DNA of 12,278 nt from assembly GCF_052145335.1 (NCBI RefSeq), contig NZ_JBKQOU010000223.1, forward strand, positions 1 to 12,278, in the 5' to 3' direction. This document shows positions 1 to 6,261 of this stretch, piece after piece (the first letter of the stretch is position 1; every line of letters begins with the position of its first letter). Under the pieces are notes generated by a model. That model had not been told where the DNA came from and did not search any database. It worked only from the letters and a program-made list of their open reading frames with translations. The translations under genes and the position numbers were made by a program. The stretch is from Rhodoblastus sp052145335 (lineage in GTDB: Bacteria > Pseudomonadota > Alphaproteobacteria > Rhizobiales > Beijerinckiaceae).

Positions 1-628
1 GGTCGCGGGATAATTGCTGGCGGATCGGGGTCAGCGCTGGCTGCGGAATGACGACGAACATCTGACCGCCGATGTCCATCGACTGTATGAGAATCTTCGC
101 GATCACCGCGAGAACATTGCGTCTTCCCATGACGGTGAAGTCCATGCGGGTCTCGACGCGCTCCAGGCGGAAGGTCGTGGCGATCACCGGCCCGAAGGCG
201 GAGTTCAGGGCCTCGGCTGCGATCTCAAAAACCGTCTGCGCGACGCGGACTTCCAATGTCGAATAATTGCGGTCGTCAGTGTGCGGCGCCTCCTGCGCGT
301 CGCCGCCAAGCATGACCTCCATCAGCGAAAACAGGCAGCGCCGGTCGAGGCCGACGAGAACGCGCCCGTCGAGTTCCGGCGAATAGAGAATAGCCGCGAC
401 GCTGCCGTCATAGGCGTCGAGCGCATCCCAGACGTGATCGGTGGTGATGCTGTTGACGAAGCAGGAAAGGATTGCCGGGGAAAACGGCCGCAACCCTTCG
501 GCGCAGGAGGCCGCCAGACGATCGAAAATCACCGTCAGCATCGGCAGCCGCTCGACGGTCAGGCCGGGATTGTCGAGCAATCTTTCCGCTGCGGCGCCGG
601 CGCTTCGGTTTTCGGATTTGGTGTCCAT
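1..628 (-). CDS. fliM: FliM, flagellar motor switch protein (partial, C-terminus off the left edge)
   Basis: FliM forms the middle of the cytoplasmic C-ring, binding FliG and FliN and receiving CheY-P to set motor rotation. The frame starts with ATG at 628 and stays open to base 1, giving 209 visible residues; the missing part would hold the end of the middle domain and the FliN-like C-terminal domain. Recognisable FliM features are ERLPMLTVIFDRLA (residues 26-39), FVNSITTDHVWDAL (57-70), the LVGLDRRCLFSLMEVMLGGD stretch (91-110, equivalent to the conserved GGxG region) and the RVETRMDFTVMGRRN stretch (157-171). The usual N-terminal LSQxEIDALL motif that binds CheY-P is not visible; residues 1-25 are instead low-complexity and polar. 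Start codon lies 2 bases beyond the motA stop, so the two genes are co-transcribed and probably translationally coupled. Family assignment is firm. Confidence 0.9.
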   Translation of the reverse strand, partial: MDTKSENRSAGAAAERLLDNPGLTVERLPMLTVIFDRLAASCAEGLRPFSPAILSCFVNSITTDHVWDALDAYDGSVAAILYSPELDGRVLVGLDRRCLFSLMEVMLGGDAQEAPHTDDRNYSTLEVRVAQTVFEIAAEALNSAFGPVIATTFRLERVETRMDFTVMGRRNVLAVIAKILIQSMDIGGQMFVVIPQPALTPIRQQLSRD

Positions 629-630
629 CG

Positions 631-1503
631 TCAGGCCGCCTGGCGGTCGACGCCGCCGGATGTGGTCTCGTTTTCGACTTCGTCAATGGTCGGCCGCTCC
701 TTGGCGGGAATGGTCTTGCGCCCGAACTCCACCGCGATCTGGGGCATGGCGCCATTCATGTAGGCCAGCAGGGTCTGCTTGATCAGCGTGAACTGGCGCA
801 AGGATTTCTGGCGGGTCGATTTGATCTTGGCGGCGAGCGGGGAAACGATGCCATAGGACGCGAAAATGCCGGAGAATGTGCCGACCAGCGCCGCGCCGAT
901 CAATCCGCCGAGCACTTCCGGTCCCTGGTCGAGCGCCCCCATGGCGTGGATGATGCCGAGCACCGCGGCGACGATGCCGAGCGCCGGCAGGCCGTCGCCG
1001 ACCATGTTGAGCGCATGATAGGGCTTCAGCTTGTCATAGGTCAGGGTGTGGATTTCCTCATCCATCAGCGCCTCGATCTCATAATGACGCGCGCTGCCGA
1101 TGATGATGAGCCGGCAATAGTCGCAGACGAAACCGGCGAGGACTTTGTTGGCGAGAACCTTGGGATGCGCCAGGAAGATTTCCGATTCGGCGGGGTTGTC
1201 GATATGCGCCTCGACCTCGCCGCGCGACTTGCTGCGCATTTCCCGCATCAGGCTGTGCAGCAGCGACAAAAGGTCGAGGAAGTCCTTTTGTTTCGGCTCC
1301 TGGCCGGCGATGGCCTCGACGATCGCCTTGCCGGTGTCCTTGATGGTCGGGATCGGATTGGCGACGACGAATATTCCCAGCGCGGCGCCGCCGAGAATGA
1401 GGAATTCGAAAGGCTGCACCAGAGTGTGCAGGCGCCCGCCAAGCGCCGCGTAACCGCCCAGCATGGAGCCGAAGGAAATGACCAGGCCGATGACGAAATT
1501 CAA
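631..1503 (-). CDS. motA: MotA, flagellar motor stator protein
   Basis: MotA is the four-helix inner-membrane stator subunit that, with MotB, conducts ions and pushes on FliG. I choose the TTG start at 1503 because it is preceded by a GGAGAAG ribosome site and gives a product of 290 residues, close to the family's usual length, beginning with a membrane helix (NFVIGLVISFGSMLGG). The frame is open upstream to 1596 but that extension is Arg-rich and unlike MotA. Membrane segments are at about 1-21, 33-49, 171-190 and 199-221. The functional prolines fall at 173 (DGLPALGIVAAVLGII) and 222 (VSPLAAK), and Arg90 and Glu98 sit in the cytoplasmic loop at the same numbers as the FliG-contacting residues of E. 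coli MotA. It is first of a leftward pair with fliM; motB is not in the window. Confidence 0.95.
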   Translation of the reverse strand: MNFVIGLVISFGSMLGGYAALGGRLHTLVQPFEFLILGGAALGIFVVANPIPTIKDTGKAIVEAIAGQEPKQKDFLDLLSLLHSLMREMRSKSRGEVEAHIDNPAESEIFLAHPKVLANKVLAGFVCDYCRLIIIGSARHYEIEALMDEEIHTLTYDKLKPYHALNMVGDGLPALGIVAAVLGIIHAMGALDQGPEVLGGLIGAALVGTFSGIFASYGIVSPLAAKIKSTRQKSLRQFTLIKQTLLAYMNGAMPQIAVEFGRKTIPAKERPTIDEVENETTSGGVDRQAA

Positions 1504-1716
1504 TGGTCTTCTCCGATTCCCCAAGCAGCGCGCACCACTATCTCTGCGTTTCAGGGCTTGCGTGAGGCTGAACCGGCAAGGGTCAGCCTGGGGCAAGCAC
1601 GGGATTGCTAGAATCCTTCGTGGCGGGACATTTCTCTATTCGCCCCAACGGAAAATTCGGGCCAATTATCGCAGGCGCTAGACTGTGAAAAATGGTCAGG
1701 AGCGAAGCGACCGAAA

Positions 1717-1748
1717 GCCCGTCGAAAGACGGGCGTCTTTCGACGCCC
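1717..1748 (+). repeat. Nested, mutually exclusive inverted repeats in the flgF leader
   Basis: Three perfect inverted repeats share the same bases. Hairpin A pairs GCCCGTC (1717-1723) with GACGGGC (1728-1734) around a GAAA loop. Hairpin B pairs GTCGAAAGAC (1721-1730) with GTCTTTCGAC (1735-1744) around GGGC. Hairpin C pairs GGGCGTC (1731-1737) with GACGCCC (1742-1748) around TTTC. B cannot coexist with A or C, and A and C overlap by four bases. The group is arranged symmetrically about 1732/1733 and ends 61 bases before the flgF start. There is no long T-run, so it is not a standard terminator. It could be an RNA switch, an attenuator-like element or a DNA operator. Confidence 0.6.
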
Positions 1749-1773
1749 TTCTGGCTTACGCGAGGGATTCCAT

Positions 1774-1791
1774 GATCGCGACGCTGCGATC
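1774..1791 (+). repeat. Inverted repeat just upstream of the flgF ribosome site
   Basis: GATCGC (1774-1779) and GCGATC (1786-1791) are perfect 6-base arms around a 6-base spacer. The right arm ends two bases before the GGAG at 1794-1797, so a hairpin in the transcript could influence access to the flgF ribosome site. Arms this short occur by chance in GC-rich DNA. Confidence 0.35.
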
Positions 1792-1809
1792 TTGGAGAAA
1801 AGGTCTAAG

Positions 1810-2535
1810 ATGCAATCCAGTCTCTATGTCGCGCTGTCGGGGCAGGTCGCTTTGCAAAAGCGTCTGGATACGATCGCCAATAATATCGCCAACGCCAACA
1901 CCGGCGGTTATCGCGCCGAGGAAGTCAGCTTTTCGACGATTTTCTCTCATGCGGGCGCGACGCCGACGGCTTTCGCCACCAGCGGCGACAGCTATATTTC
2001 GCGCAAGACGGGGGAGCTTAACCCGACCGGCAATCCGCTCGACATCGCGGTGCAGGGCGACGGTTGGTTCGCGCTCAGGACGCCGGCCGGCGTCGCATAT
2101 TCTCGCGACGGACGCATGCATATGGACAACGGGGGGGCGCTGGTCAGCGTCAACAACTACCCCCTCCTCGACGCCGGAGGCGCGGGAATTCTGCTTGACC
2201 CTTCCGCCGGGCCGCCGACCATTTCGCAGGACGGCATGATTTTGCAGAACGGCCGCCAGATCGGCGCGGTGGGGCTCTATACTATCGCCCCCTCGGCGCG
2301 GCTCAGCCGCTTCGACAATTCCTCGGTGCTCACCGACCAGCCGGCGACGCCGGTGCTCGACTTCTCCAACAATGGCGTCATCCAGGGGATGAGCGAGGGA
2401 TCGAACGTCAATCCAGTGCTCGAAATGACCCATATGATCGCCGTCTCACGCGCTTTCGAAAGCGCTGGCAACGCCGTTCAGTCGAGCGAAACCACGATGC
2501 TGGATGCGATCAAGTCGCTCGGCGCGAGTTCTTAA
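1810..2535 (+). CDS. flgF: FlgF, flagellar basal-body (proximal) rod protein
   Basis: FlgF is one of the proximal rod proteins, secreted through the flagellar type III export system without a cleaved signal peptide. I choose ATG 1810, preceded by AAAAGG at 1798-1803, over an in-frame TTG at 1792, because the product then begins MQSSLYVALSGQVALQKRLD as rhizobial FlgF proteins do. It has 241 residues. The N-terminal rod motif TIANNIANANTGGYRAEEV lies at 21-39, the central ESG-type strand region includes NPLDIAVQGDGWFAL (75-89), and the C-terminal heptad motif SNVNPVLEMTHMIAVSRAFE is at 198-217. FlgG is the closest relative, but the short length and the FliI neighbour support FlgF. fliI follows 14 bases downstream, indicating one transcript. 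Confidence 0.93.
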   Translation: MQSSLYVALSGQVALQKRLDTIANNIANANTGGYRAEEVSFSTIFSHAGATPTAFATSGDSYISRKTGELNPTGNPLDIAVQGDGWFALRTPAGVAYSRDGRMHMDNGGALVSVNNYPLLDAGGAGILLDPSAGPPTISQDGMILQNGRQIGAVGLYTIAPSARLSRFDNSSVLTDQPATPVLDFSNNGVIQGMSEGSNVNPVLEMTHMIAVSRAFESAGNAVQSSETTMLDAIKSLGASS

Positions 2536-2549
2536 CTCAGGGAAGAGAA

Positions 2550-3887
2550 ATGCAGGCTCTGGAGCAATTGCAGCGCGACGTGCAGGAGGCCGATCTCAGG
2601 CTCGATCCGGTGCGCATAGGCGGCGTCATCACCGAGGTCGGTCCGTCGGCTTATCGTGTGGCCGGCCTGTCGCATTATCTCAAGCTGGGCGATGTCGTCT
2701 GCATCGACAGCAGCGGGCGCGCCTCGCCCGGCGAAGTGGTGAAGATCGACCTGTCCGGATTGACCGTGAAGTCCTTCGACACCCGCGTCGAAGCCGGCGT
2801 CGGCAATCCGGCTTTCCGTGCGAGGCCGATGCGTCTGAAGCCGCATCGTTCATGGAAGGGCCGTGTCGTCAACGCCCTGGGCGCTCCGGTCGACGGTCTC
2901 GGCCCGATGATCGAGGGGCCGCGCTCCGTGCCGATCGACGCCGAGCCTCCGGCGGCGATGCGGCGCGAGCGCGTACGCCGTCCGATGAAAAGCGGCATTC
3001 GCGTCGTGGATTTTTTCACGCCGCTCTGCGCTGGACAGCGTATCGGCATTTTCGCCGGCTCCGGCGTCGGCAAATCGACGCTCCTCGCCATGCTCGCCGG
3101 CTCGGCGGGATTCGACAGCGTGGTCATCGCGCTGGTCGGCGAGCGCGGACGTGAAGTGCGTGAATTTCTCGACGACGCCCTCGGCGACAATCGAAAACTG
3201 GCGATCACCGTGGTTTCGACGGCGGACGAAAGCGCGATGATGCGGCGTCTTGCGCCGAAGACGGCGATGAGCATCGCCGAATATTTGCGGGACCAGGGCG
3301 AATCGGTGCTGCTGATCGTCGATTCGATCACTCGTTTCGCTCATGCGGCGCGCGACGTCGCGCTGGCGGCGGGCGAACCGGCGGTGGCGCGCGGCTATGC
3401 GCCGAGCGTGTTCAGTGAATTGCCGAAACTGCTGGAGCGCGCCGGTCCGGGGGAGGCTGGCGGCGGCTCGATCACCGGCGTGTTTTCGGTTCTCGTCGAT
3501 GGCGATGACCACAACGATCCCGTCGCCGACAATATTCGCGGCACTCTCGACGGCCATATCGTGCTGGATCGCGCCATTGCCGACCAGGGGCGATATCCCG
3601 CCGTCAACGTCCTGTCTTCTGTCTCCCGCATGGCGCATCACGTCTGGAGCAAGGAGCAGCGGGCGCTGGTGATGAAATTGCGCGCGATGATCGCGCGTTT
3701 CGAATCCTCGCGCGACCTGCGGCTGATGGGGGGCTATCACGCCGGCTCCGATCCGGTGATGGATCAGGCCGTGACCTTCGTTCCGAAAATCTACGAGGGC
3801 ATGAACCAGGCGCAGGGCGATCCGCCAAGCGTCGACGCCTTCCGCGAACTGGCGAACACGCTCCAGGCCGACAAGACGTCGAGTTGA
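2550..3887 (+). CDS. fliI: FliI, flagellum-specific ATPase of the type III export apparatus
   Basis: FliI is the soluble hexameric ATPase at the base of the export gate that helps unload chaperones and feed rod, hook and filament proteins. The product has 445 residues, normal for the family, and starts at ATG 2550 after a CAGGGA ribosome site. The F1-beta-like barrel spans about 20-85. The Walker A loop is AGSGVGKST (169-177), the catalytic glutamate is in GERGREV (E198), and Walker B is LLIVDS (254-259, D258). The sequence RYPAVNVLSSVSRM (348-361) and SVFSELPKLLERAG (286-299) are typical of FliI/SctN ATPases. Its place behind flgF in a flagellar cluster separates it from virulence-type SctN homologues. 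Nothing in the catalytic core is missing. Confidence 0.96.
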   Translation: MQALEQLQRDVQEADLRLDPVRIGGVITEVGPSAYRVAGLSHYLKLGDVVCIDSSGRASPGEVVKIDLSGLTVKSFDTRVEAGVGNPAFRARPMRLKPHRSWKGRVVNALGAPVDGLGPMIEGPRSVPIDAEPPAAMRRERVRRPMKSGIRVVDFFTPLCAGQRIGIFAGSGVGKSTLLAMLAGSAGFDSVVIALVGERGREVREFLDDALGDNRKLAITVVSTADESAMMRRLAPKTAMSIAEYLRDQGESVLLIVDSITRFAHAARDVALAAGEPAVARGYAPSVFSELPKLLERAGPGEAGGGSITGVFSVLVDGDDHNDPVADNIRGTLDGHIVLDRAIADQGRYPAVNVLSSVSRMAHHVWSKEQRALVMKLRAMIARFESSRDLRLMGGYHAGSDPVMDQAVTFVPKIYEGMNQAQGDPPSVDAFRELANTLQADKTSS

Positions 3888-3904
3888 AACAAGGGAGAGT
3901 AATC

Positions 3905-4441
3905 ATGGGCGATCTGGCGCTGAAAAGCCTGGGCGTGGCCTGCGCCGTCGGTTCGGTCTGGCTGGCGGCGCATATGTTCACGCATCAGGAAGGCGGGCCG
4001 CGCATCAATGCGATGGAGGATTTCGCCCTGTTCGCGCAGCCCAATCGCATTCACGCGGTGGAGGCCGCGGTCAGGGAGGCGGTGGCAGAGGGAGCGGCGC
4101 GAAAAACCGGACGCGCCATAACCATCGACATGACTCCGATCGGCGTCGCTACGGCTCGCGCCGCGCCCGATGCGGTTCCGACACCAACCGATCCGAGGCG
4201 AAACCCAACACAAGATTTGAGGCAAGACCTGCGAATCGCCGAATTGAGCGACAGCAATGCTTTGCTGGAGACGCCGGAGGGCTATCGCAGGGTCGTGGTC
4301 GGCGACGAAATTCCGGAGATCGGCAAGATCATCGCGATCCGGCGGATGGAGGGATATTGGGTTCTGGTGGGAAGTTTCCGTTCGCTGGCGCAGGCGGCGC
4401 CGCCGCCAGAGTCCGGGCTTGTTCGCCCCGGCGAGCGGTAA
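3905..4441 (+). CDS. Conserved-looking single-pass membrane protein of unknown function, flgF-fliI operon
   Basis: I do not recognise a named family. The start is ATG 3905, preceded by AGGGAGAG at 3892-3899 and 17 bases after the fliI stop, giving 178 residues. An N-terminal hydrophobic helix at about 7-24 has few charges before it and probably anchors the protein in the inner membrane. Residues 40-70 look helical and amphipathic, 85-105 are Pro/Ala/Thr-rich linker, and 126-156 form a compact strand-rich segment (GYRRVVVGDEIPEIGKIIAI followed by a WVLVG strand). That layout, anchor plus linker plus small beta domain, recalls the periplasmic homology domains of GspC or PilP, but this is a resemblance in style only. 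Its position suggests a role in flagellar assembly or the motor. It ends 9 bases from the cheB stop on the other strand. Confidence 0.8.
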   Translation: MGDLALKSLGVACAVGSVWLAAHMFTHQEGGPRINAMEDFALFAQPNRIHAVEAAVREAVAEGAARKTGRAITIDMTPIGVATARAAPDAVPTPTDPRRNPTQDLRQDLRIAELSDSNALLETPEGYRRVVVGDEIPEIGKIIAIRRMEGYWVLVGSFRSLAQAAPPPESGLVRPGER

Positions 4442-4450
4442 TTTCTCAAA

Positions 4451-5491
4451 TCAGATGCTCAGTCCGAACAGCGCGTTGATGCGGGCGCCGATTTCGCCGA
4501 GGCTTAGGATCTCGTCGGCGCATCCGCTTTCCGCCACGGCGCGCGGCATTCCCCAGACCGCGGAAGTCGCCTGGTCCTGCGCCATGACATAGGCGCCGCC
4601 TTCCTTGAGCTTTTGAAAGCCCTTGGCGCCGTCATTGCCCATGCCGGTGAGCATGATCGCCAGAACATTGCCGCCATAGGCGGAAGCGGCGCTGGCGGCG
4701 AGAACGTCGACGGAGGGCTTGTAAAGGCTCTCGCCTTGCGCGGCGGCGATCTTGGCGCGGCCATTGGCGATGCGGAATTGCATGCCGCCTGGACCGATAC
4801 AGGCGACGCCGGGCGACAGGACCATGTCGTCTGAAGCTTCCACGGCTTTGACGGCGCAGACGTCGGTCAGCCACTTGGCCATGGCGGCGGTAAATTGCGG
4901 CGGCATATGCTGGGCGATGACGATCGGCGCGGGAAAGCAGGCGGGCAGGCGCTCGAGCACCTGATGCAGGGCGCGCGGTCCGCCGGTGCTGGAGCCGATG
5001 ACGACGATCTTCGGCGTGGGCGGCCTCACGCGCATCGGCAGCGCACGGCGAAGCGGCGTCACGGCGCGCGCGAACGAGGGCGCGAGACGCGCACGCGTCG
5101 CGCCGACAACGGCGTGCAGTTTATCGTGCAACTGCTCGAAGCCGCCGGCTTTGGGAATGAAATCCATCGCGCCGGCTTGCAAGGCCTGGATGGTGATCTT
5201 CGCGCCGGCTTCCGTCTGCGCGCTGACCATGATGATCGGAATCGACGATTTGGCGTGAATTTGGCGCAGGGCGTCTATGCCATTCATTTCCGGCATTTCG
5301 ACGTCCATGGTGATGACGTCCGGTCTGAATTCGGAGGCCTTGGCGACGGCTTCACGGCCATTGGCCGCCGTCGCGATCACCGCAAAACGCGCGTCGCGCT
5401 GAATGTGCCGGGTGATCGCATTGCGCATGAAACTGGAATCGTCGACGACCAAAACACGAATGGGCGAGGCTGCCGGTTGTCCCTTCAGCAT
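4451..5491 (-). CDS. cheB: CheB, chemotaxis response regulator protein-glutamate methylesterase
   Basis: CheB removes methyl groups from (and deamidates) receptor glutamines/glutamates after phosphorylation by CheA, giving adaptation. Starting at ATG 5491 gives 346 residues, close to the usual 350; the open frame continues upstream to 5713 but that part is not CheB-like. An AGGAG lies about 12 bases upstream. The receiver (about 11-128) has Asp17/Asp18, phospho-acceptor Asp63 (ITMDVEMPEMNG) and Lys114 (FIPKAGG). A linker of about 30 residues leads to the methylesterase domain, whose triad is Ser168 in GSSTGGP, His195 in AQHMPPQF and Asp287 in GMGNDGAKG. It is transcribed away from the cheA operon, so its expression can be set separately from cheR. 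No cheD lies beside it in this window. Confidence 0.96.
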   Translation of the reverse strand: MLKGQPAASPIRVLVVDDSSFMRNAITRHIQRDARFAVIATAANGREAVAKASEFRPDVITMDVEMPEMNGIDALRQIHAKSSIPIIMVSAQTEAGAKITIQALQAGAMDFIPKAGGFEQLHDKLHAVVGATRARLAPSFARAVTPLRRALPMRVRPPTPKIVVIGSSTGGPRALHQVLERLPACFPAPIVIAQHMPPQFTAAMAKWLTDVCAVKAVEASDDMVLSPGVACIGPGGMQFRIANGRAKIAAAQGESLYKPSVDVLAASAASAYGGNVLAIMLTGMGNDGAKGFQKLKEGGAYVMAQDQATSAVWGMPRAVAESGCADEILSLGEIGARINALFGLSI

Positions 5492-5727
5492 GTCGGGTTC
5501 GCGCTCCTGTCGTCCTGGATTTCGGCTTTGCGCGCGAAACCGTTCCCGGACGCATATTGCCGAACTTTCGTTAACAAAAGATACAACCATGAATTGTATT
5601 TCGCCACGTGAACGGACGCGTTGATGGCTCTCCAACAAGGGATATTCACTACACGTAAAACGCGAGTTGTAACTCTTTTTTATCCCATAGAGAGCAATAA
5701 AGCTCATATGCAACCCATGCGAGCATC
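5492..5727. promoter_or_regulatory. AT-rich divergent regulatory region between cheB and the cheA operon
   Basis: These 236 bases separate the two divergent che transcripts and are clearly richer in A/T than the coding DNA on either side, especially 5560-5720. Visible elements are GTTAAC (5570-5575), an inverted repeat at 5581-5599, CACGTG (5605-5610), and a GAGTT/AACTC pair (5664-5675) followed by six T. TTGATG at 5621-5626 with TATTCA at 5643-5648 has a 16-base spacer and is a weak sigma-70-like candidate for the rightward operon. I found no clear promoter for cheB. Confidence 0.5.
5581..5599. repeat. Inverted repeat, possible operator
   Basis: ATACAA (5581-5586) and TTGTAT (5594-5599) are perfect 6-base arms separated by seven bases, in the AT-rich cheB/cheA-operon intergenic region. 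Size and spacing would suit a dimeric regulator. No particular regulator family can be named from it. Confidence 0.35.
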
Positions 5728-6258
5728 ATGACCATGCCGAATCCCTTGGCCAAAGACGAGTTTCGGGCGGAGCCATTAATTGCGCCGTTGCCGGAGGCGC
5801 ATTTGAGCCTGGTCAATCCATCCACCGGCCTCGCCAATGACTATCTCAACGTTTTCAATGAAATTCTTCTGGTGCTCGAATTCCTTCCCTCCATGCCGGA
5901 AATGACCGACGAGGCTTTGGCGTGGCAACCGCGCGGCTATTGCGAATATTTCGAAACATCGGCGATCCCCGGCGCCCGCCAGGCTTTGAACGCCTATGAA
6001 AGAGTCGATCCCGCCACGCGGGAAAACTTTGAAGCCGTTCTCGGACGACTGACCGAGATCGTCGTGCAGGCGCAACAGACCCTGGCCGAAGAATCCGGGC
6101 GTCCCGAATATCCCGATTCGATCGCCAAATCCTGCGAGGAAACAGCGGAAGCGATGCGGGCCGGCCTTTCCTACGTTTCCCGTCTGATCAACGAAGGTCT
6201 CGCTCCGAACCAGCGCGCCAGCAGGCGCGGCAAGCAATCCACGAAGAACGGAATCTGA
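5728..6258 (+). CDS. Unrecognised helical protein encoded immediately upstream of cheA
   Basis: I do not recognise a named family. The frame gives 176 residues from ATG 5728; an ATG two codons further (5734) is equally possible, and neither has a strong ribosome site. There is no signal peptide or membrane segment. The centre is rich in predicted helix and has a distinctive block from about 35 to 78 containing NDYLNVFNEILLVLEFLP and AWQPRGYCEYFETS, which looks conserved. Residues 95-160 appear as two long amphipathic helices, and the last 20 residues are basic. The stop is 3 bases before the cheA start, so the two proteins are made together. A cytoplasmic accessory of CheA is the natural inference; the small CheS protein of S. 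meliloti occupies a similar place near cheA but I see no sequence basis for equating them. Confidence 0.8.
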   Translation: MTMPNPLAKDEFRAEPLIAPLPEAHLSLVNPSTGLANDYLNVFNEILLVLEFLPSMPEMTDEALAWQPRGYCEYFETSAIPGARQALNAYERVDPATRENFEAVLGRLTEIVVQAQQTLAEESGRPEYPDSIAKSCEETAEAMRAGLSYVSRLINEGLAPNQRASRRGKQSTKNGI

Positions 6259-6261
6259 GCC

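Larger units (their letters stand above)
1504..1809. promoter_or_regulatory. motA-flgF divergent intergenic region
   Basis: This 306-base gap separates the leftward motA-fliM pair from the rightward flgF operon and must hold both promoters. I could not find a convincing sigma-54 (TGGCAC-N5-TTGC) or sigma-28-like element on either strand. A TAGAAT hexamer at 1609-1614 resembles a -10 box but has no good -35 partner. The right half holds the palindrome group at 1717-1748 and a smaller inverted repeat at 1774-1791, followed by the GGAG and AAAAGG ribosome-site candidates for flgF. No gene is supported in the gap. Confidence 0.6.

Noticed and set aside
472..1611. Long plus-strand open frame opposite motA and fliM
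   Set aside because: It is antisense to two firmly identified genes, is Arg/Asp/His-rich without any recognisable domain, and reflects the codon bias of GC-rich DNA.
1609..1614. TAGAAT as a -10 box for flgF
   Set aside because: No matching -35 element is found at a suitable distance and it lies almost 200 bases from the start codon.
5664..5681. Possible intrinsic terminator (GAGTT/AACTC followed by six T)
   Set aside because: The arms leave a 2-base loop or only a 4-base stem, and the site lies upstream of the cheA operon rather than after a plus-strand gene.
5492..5713. Upstream in-frame extension of cheB
   Set aside because: The added 74 residues run through the AT-rich intergenic region and are not part of any CheB; ATG 5491 gives the normal family length and places the receiver at the N-terminus.
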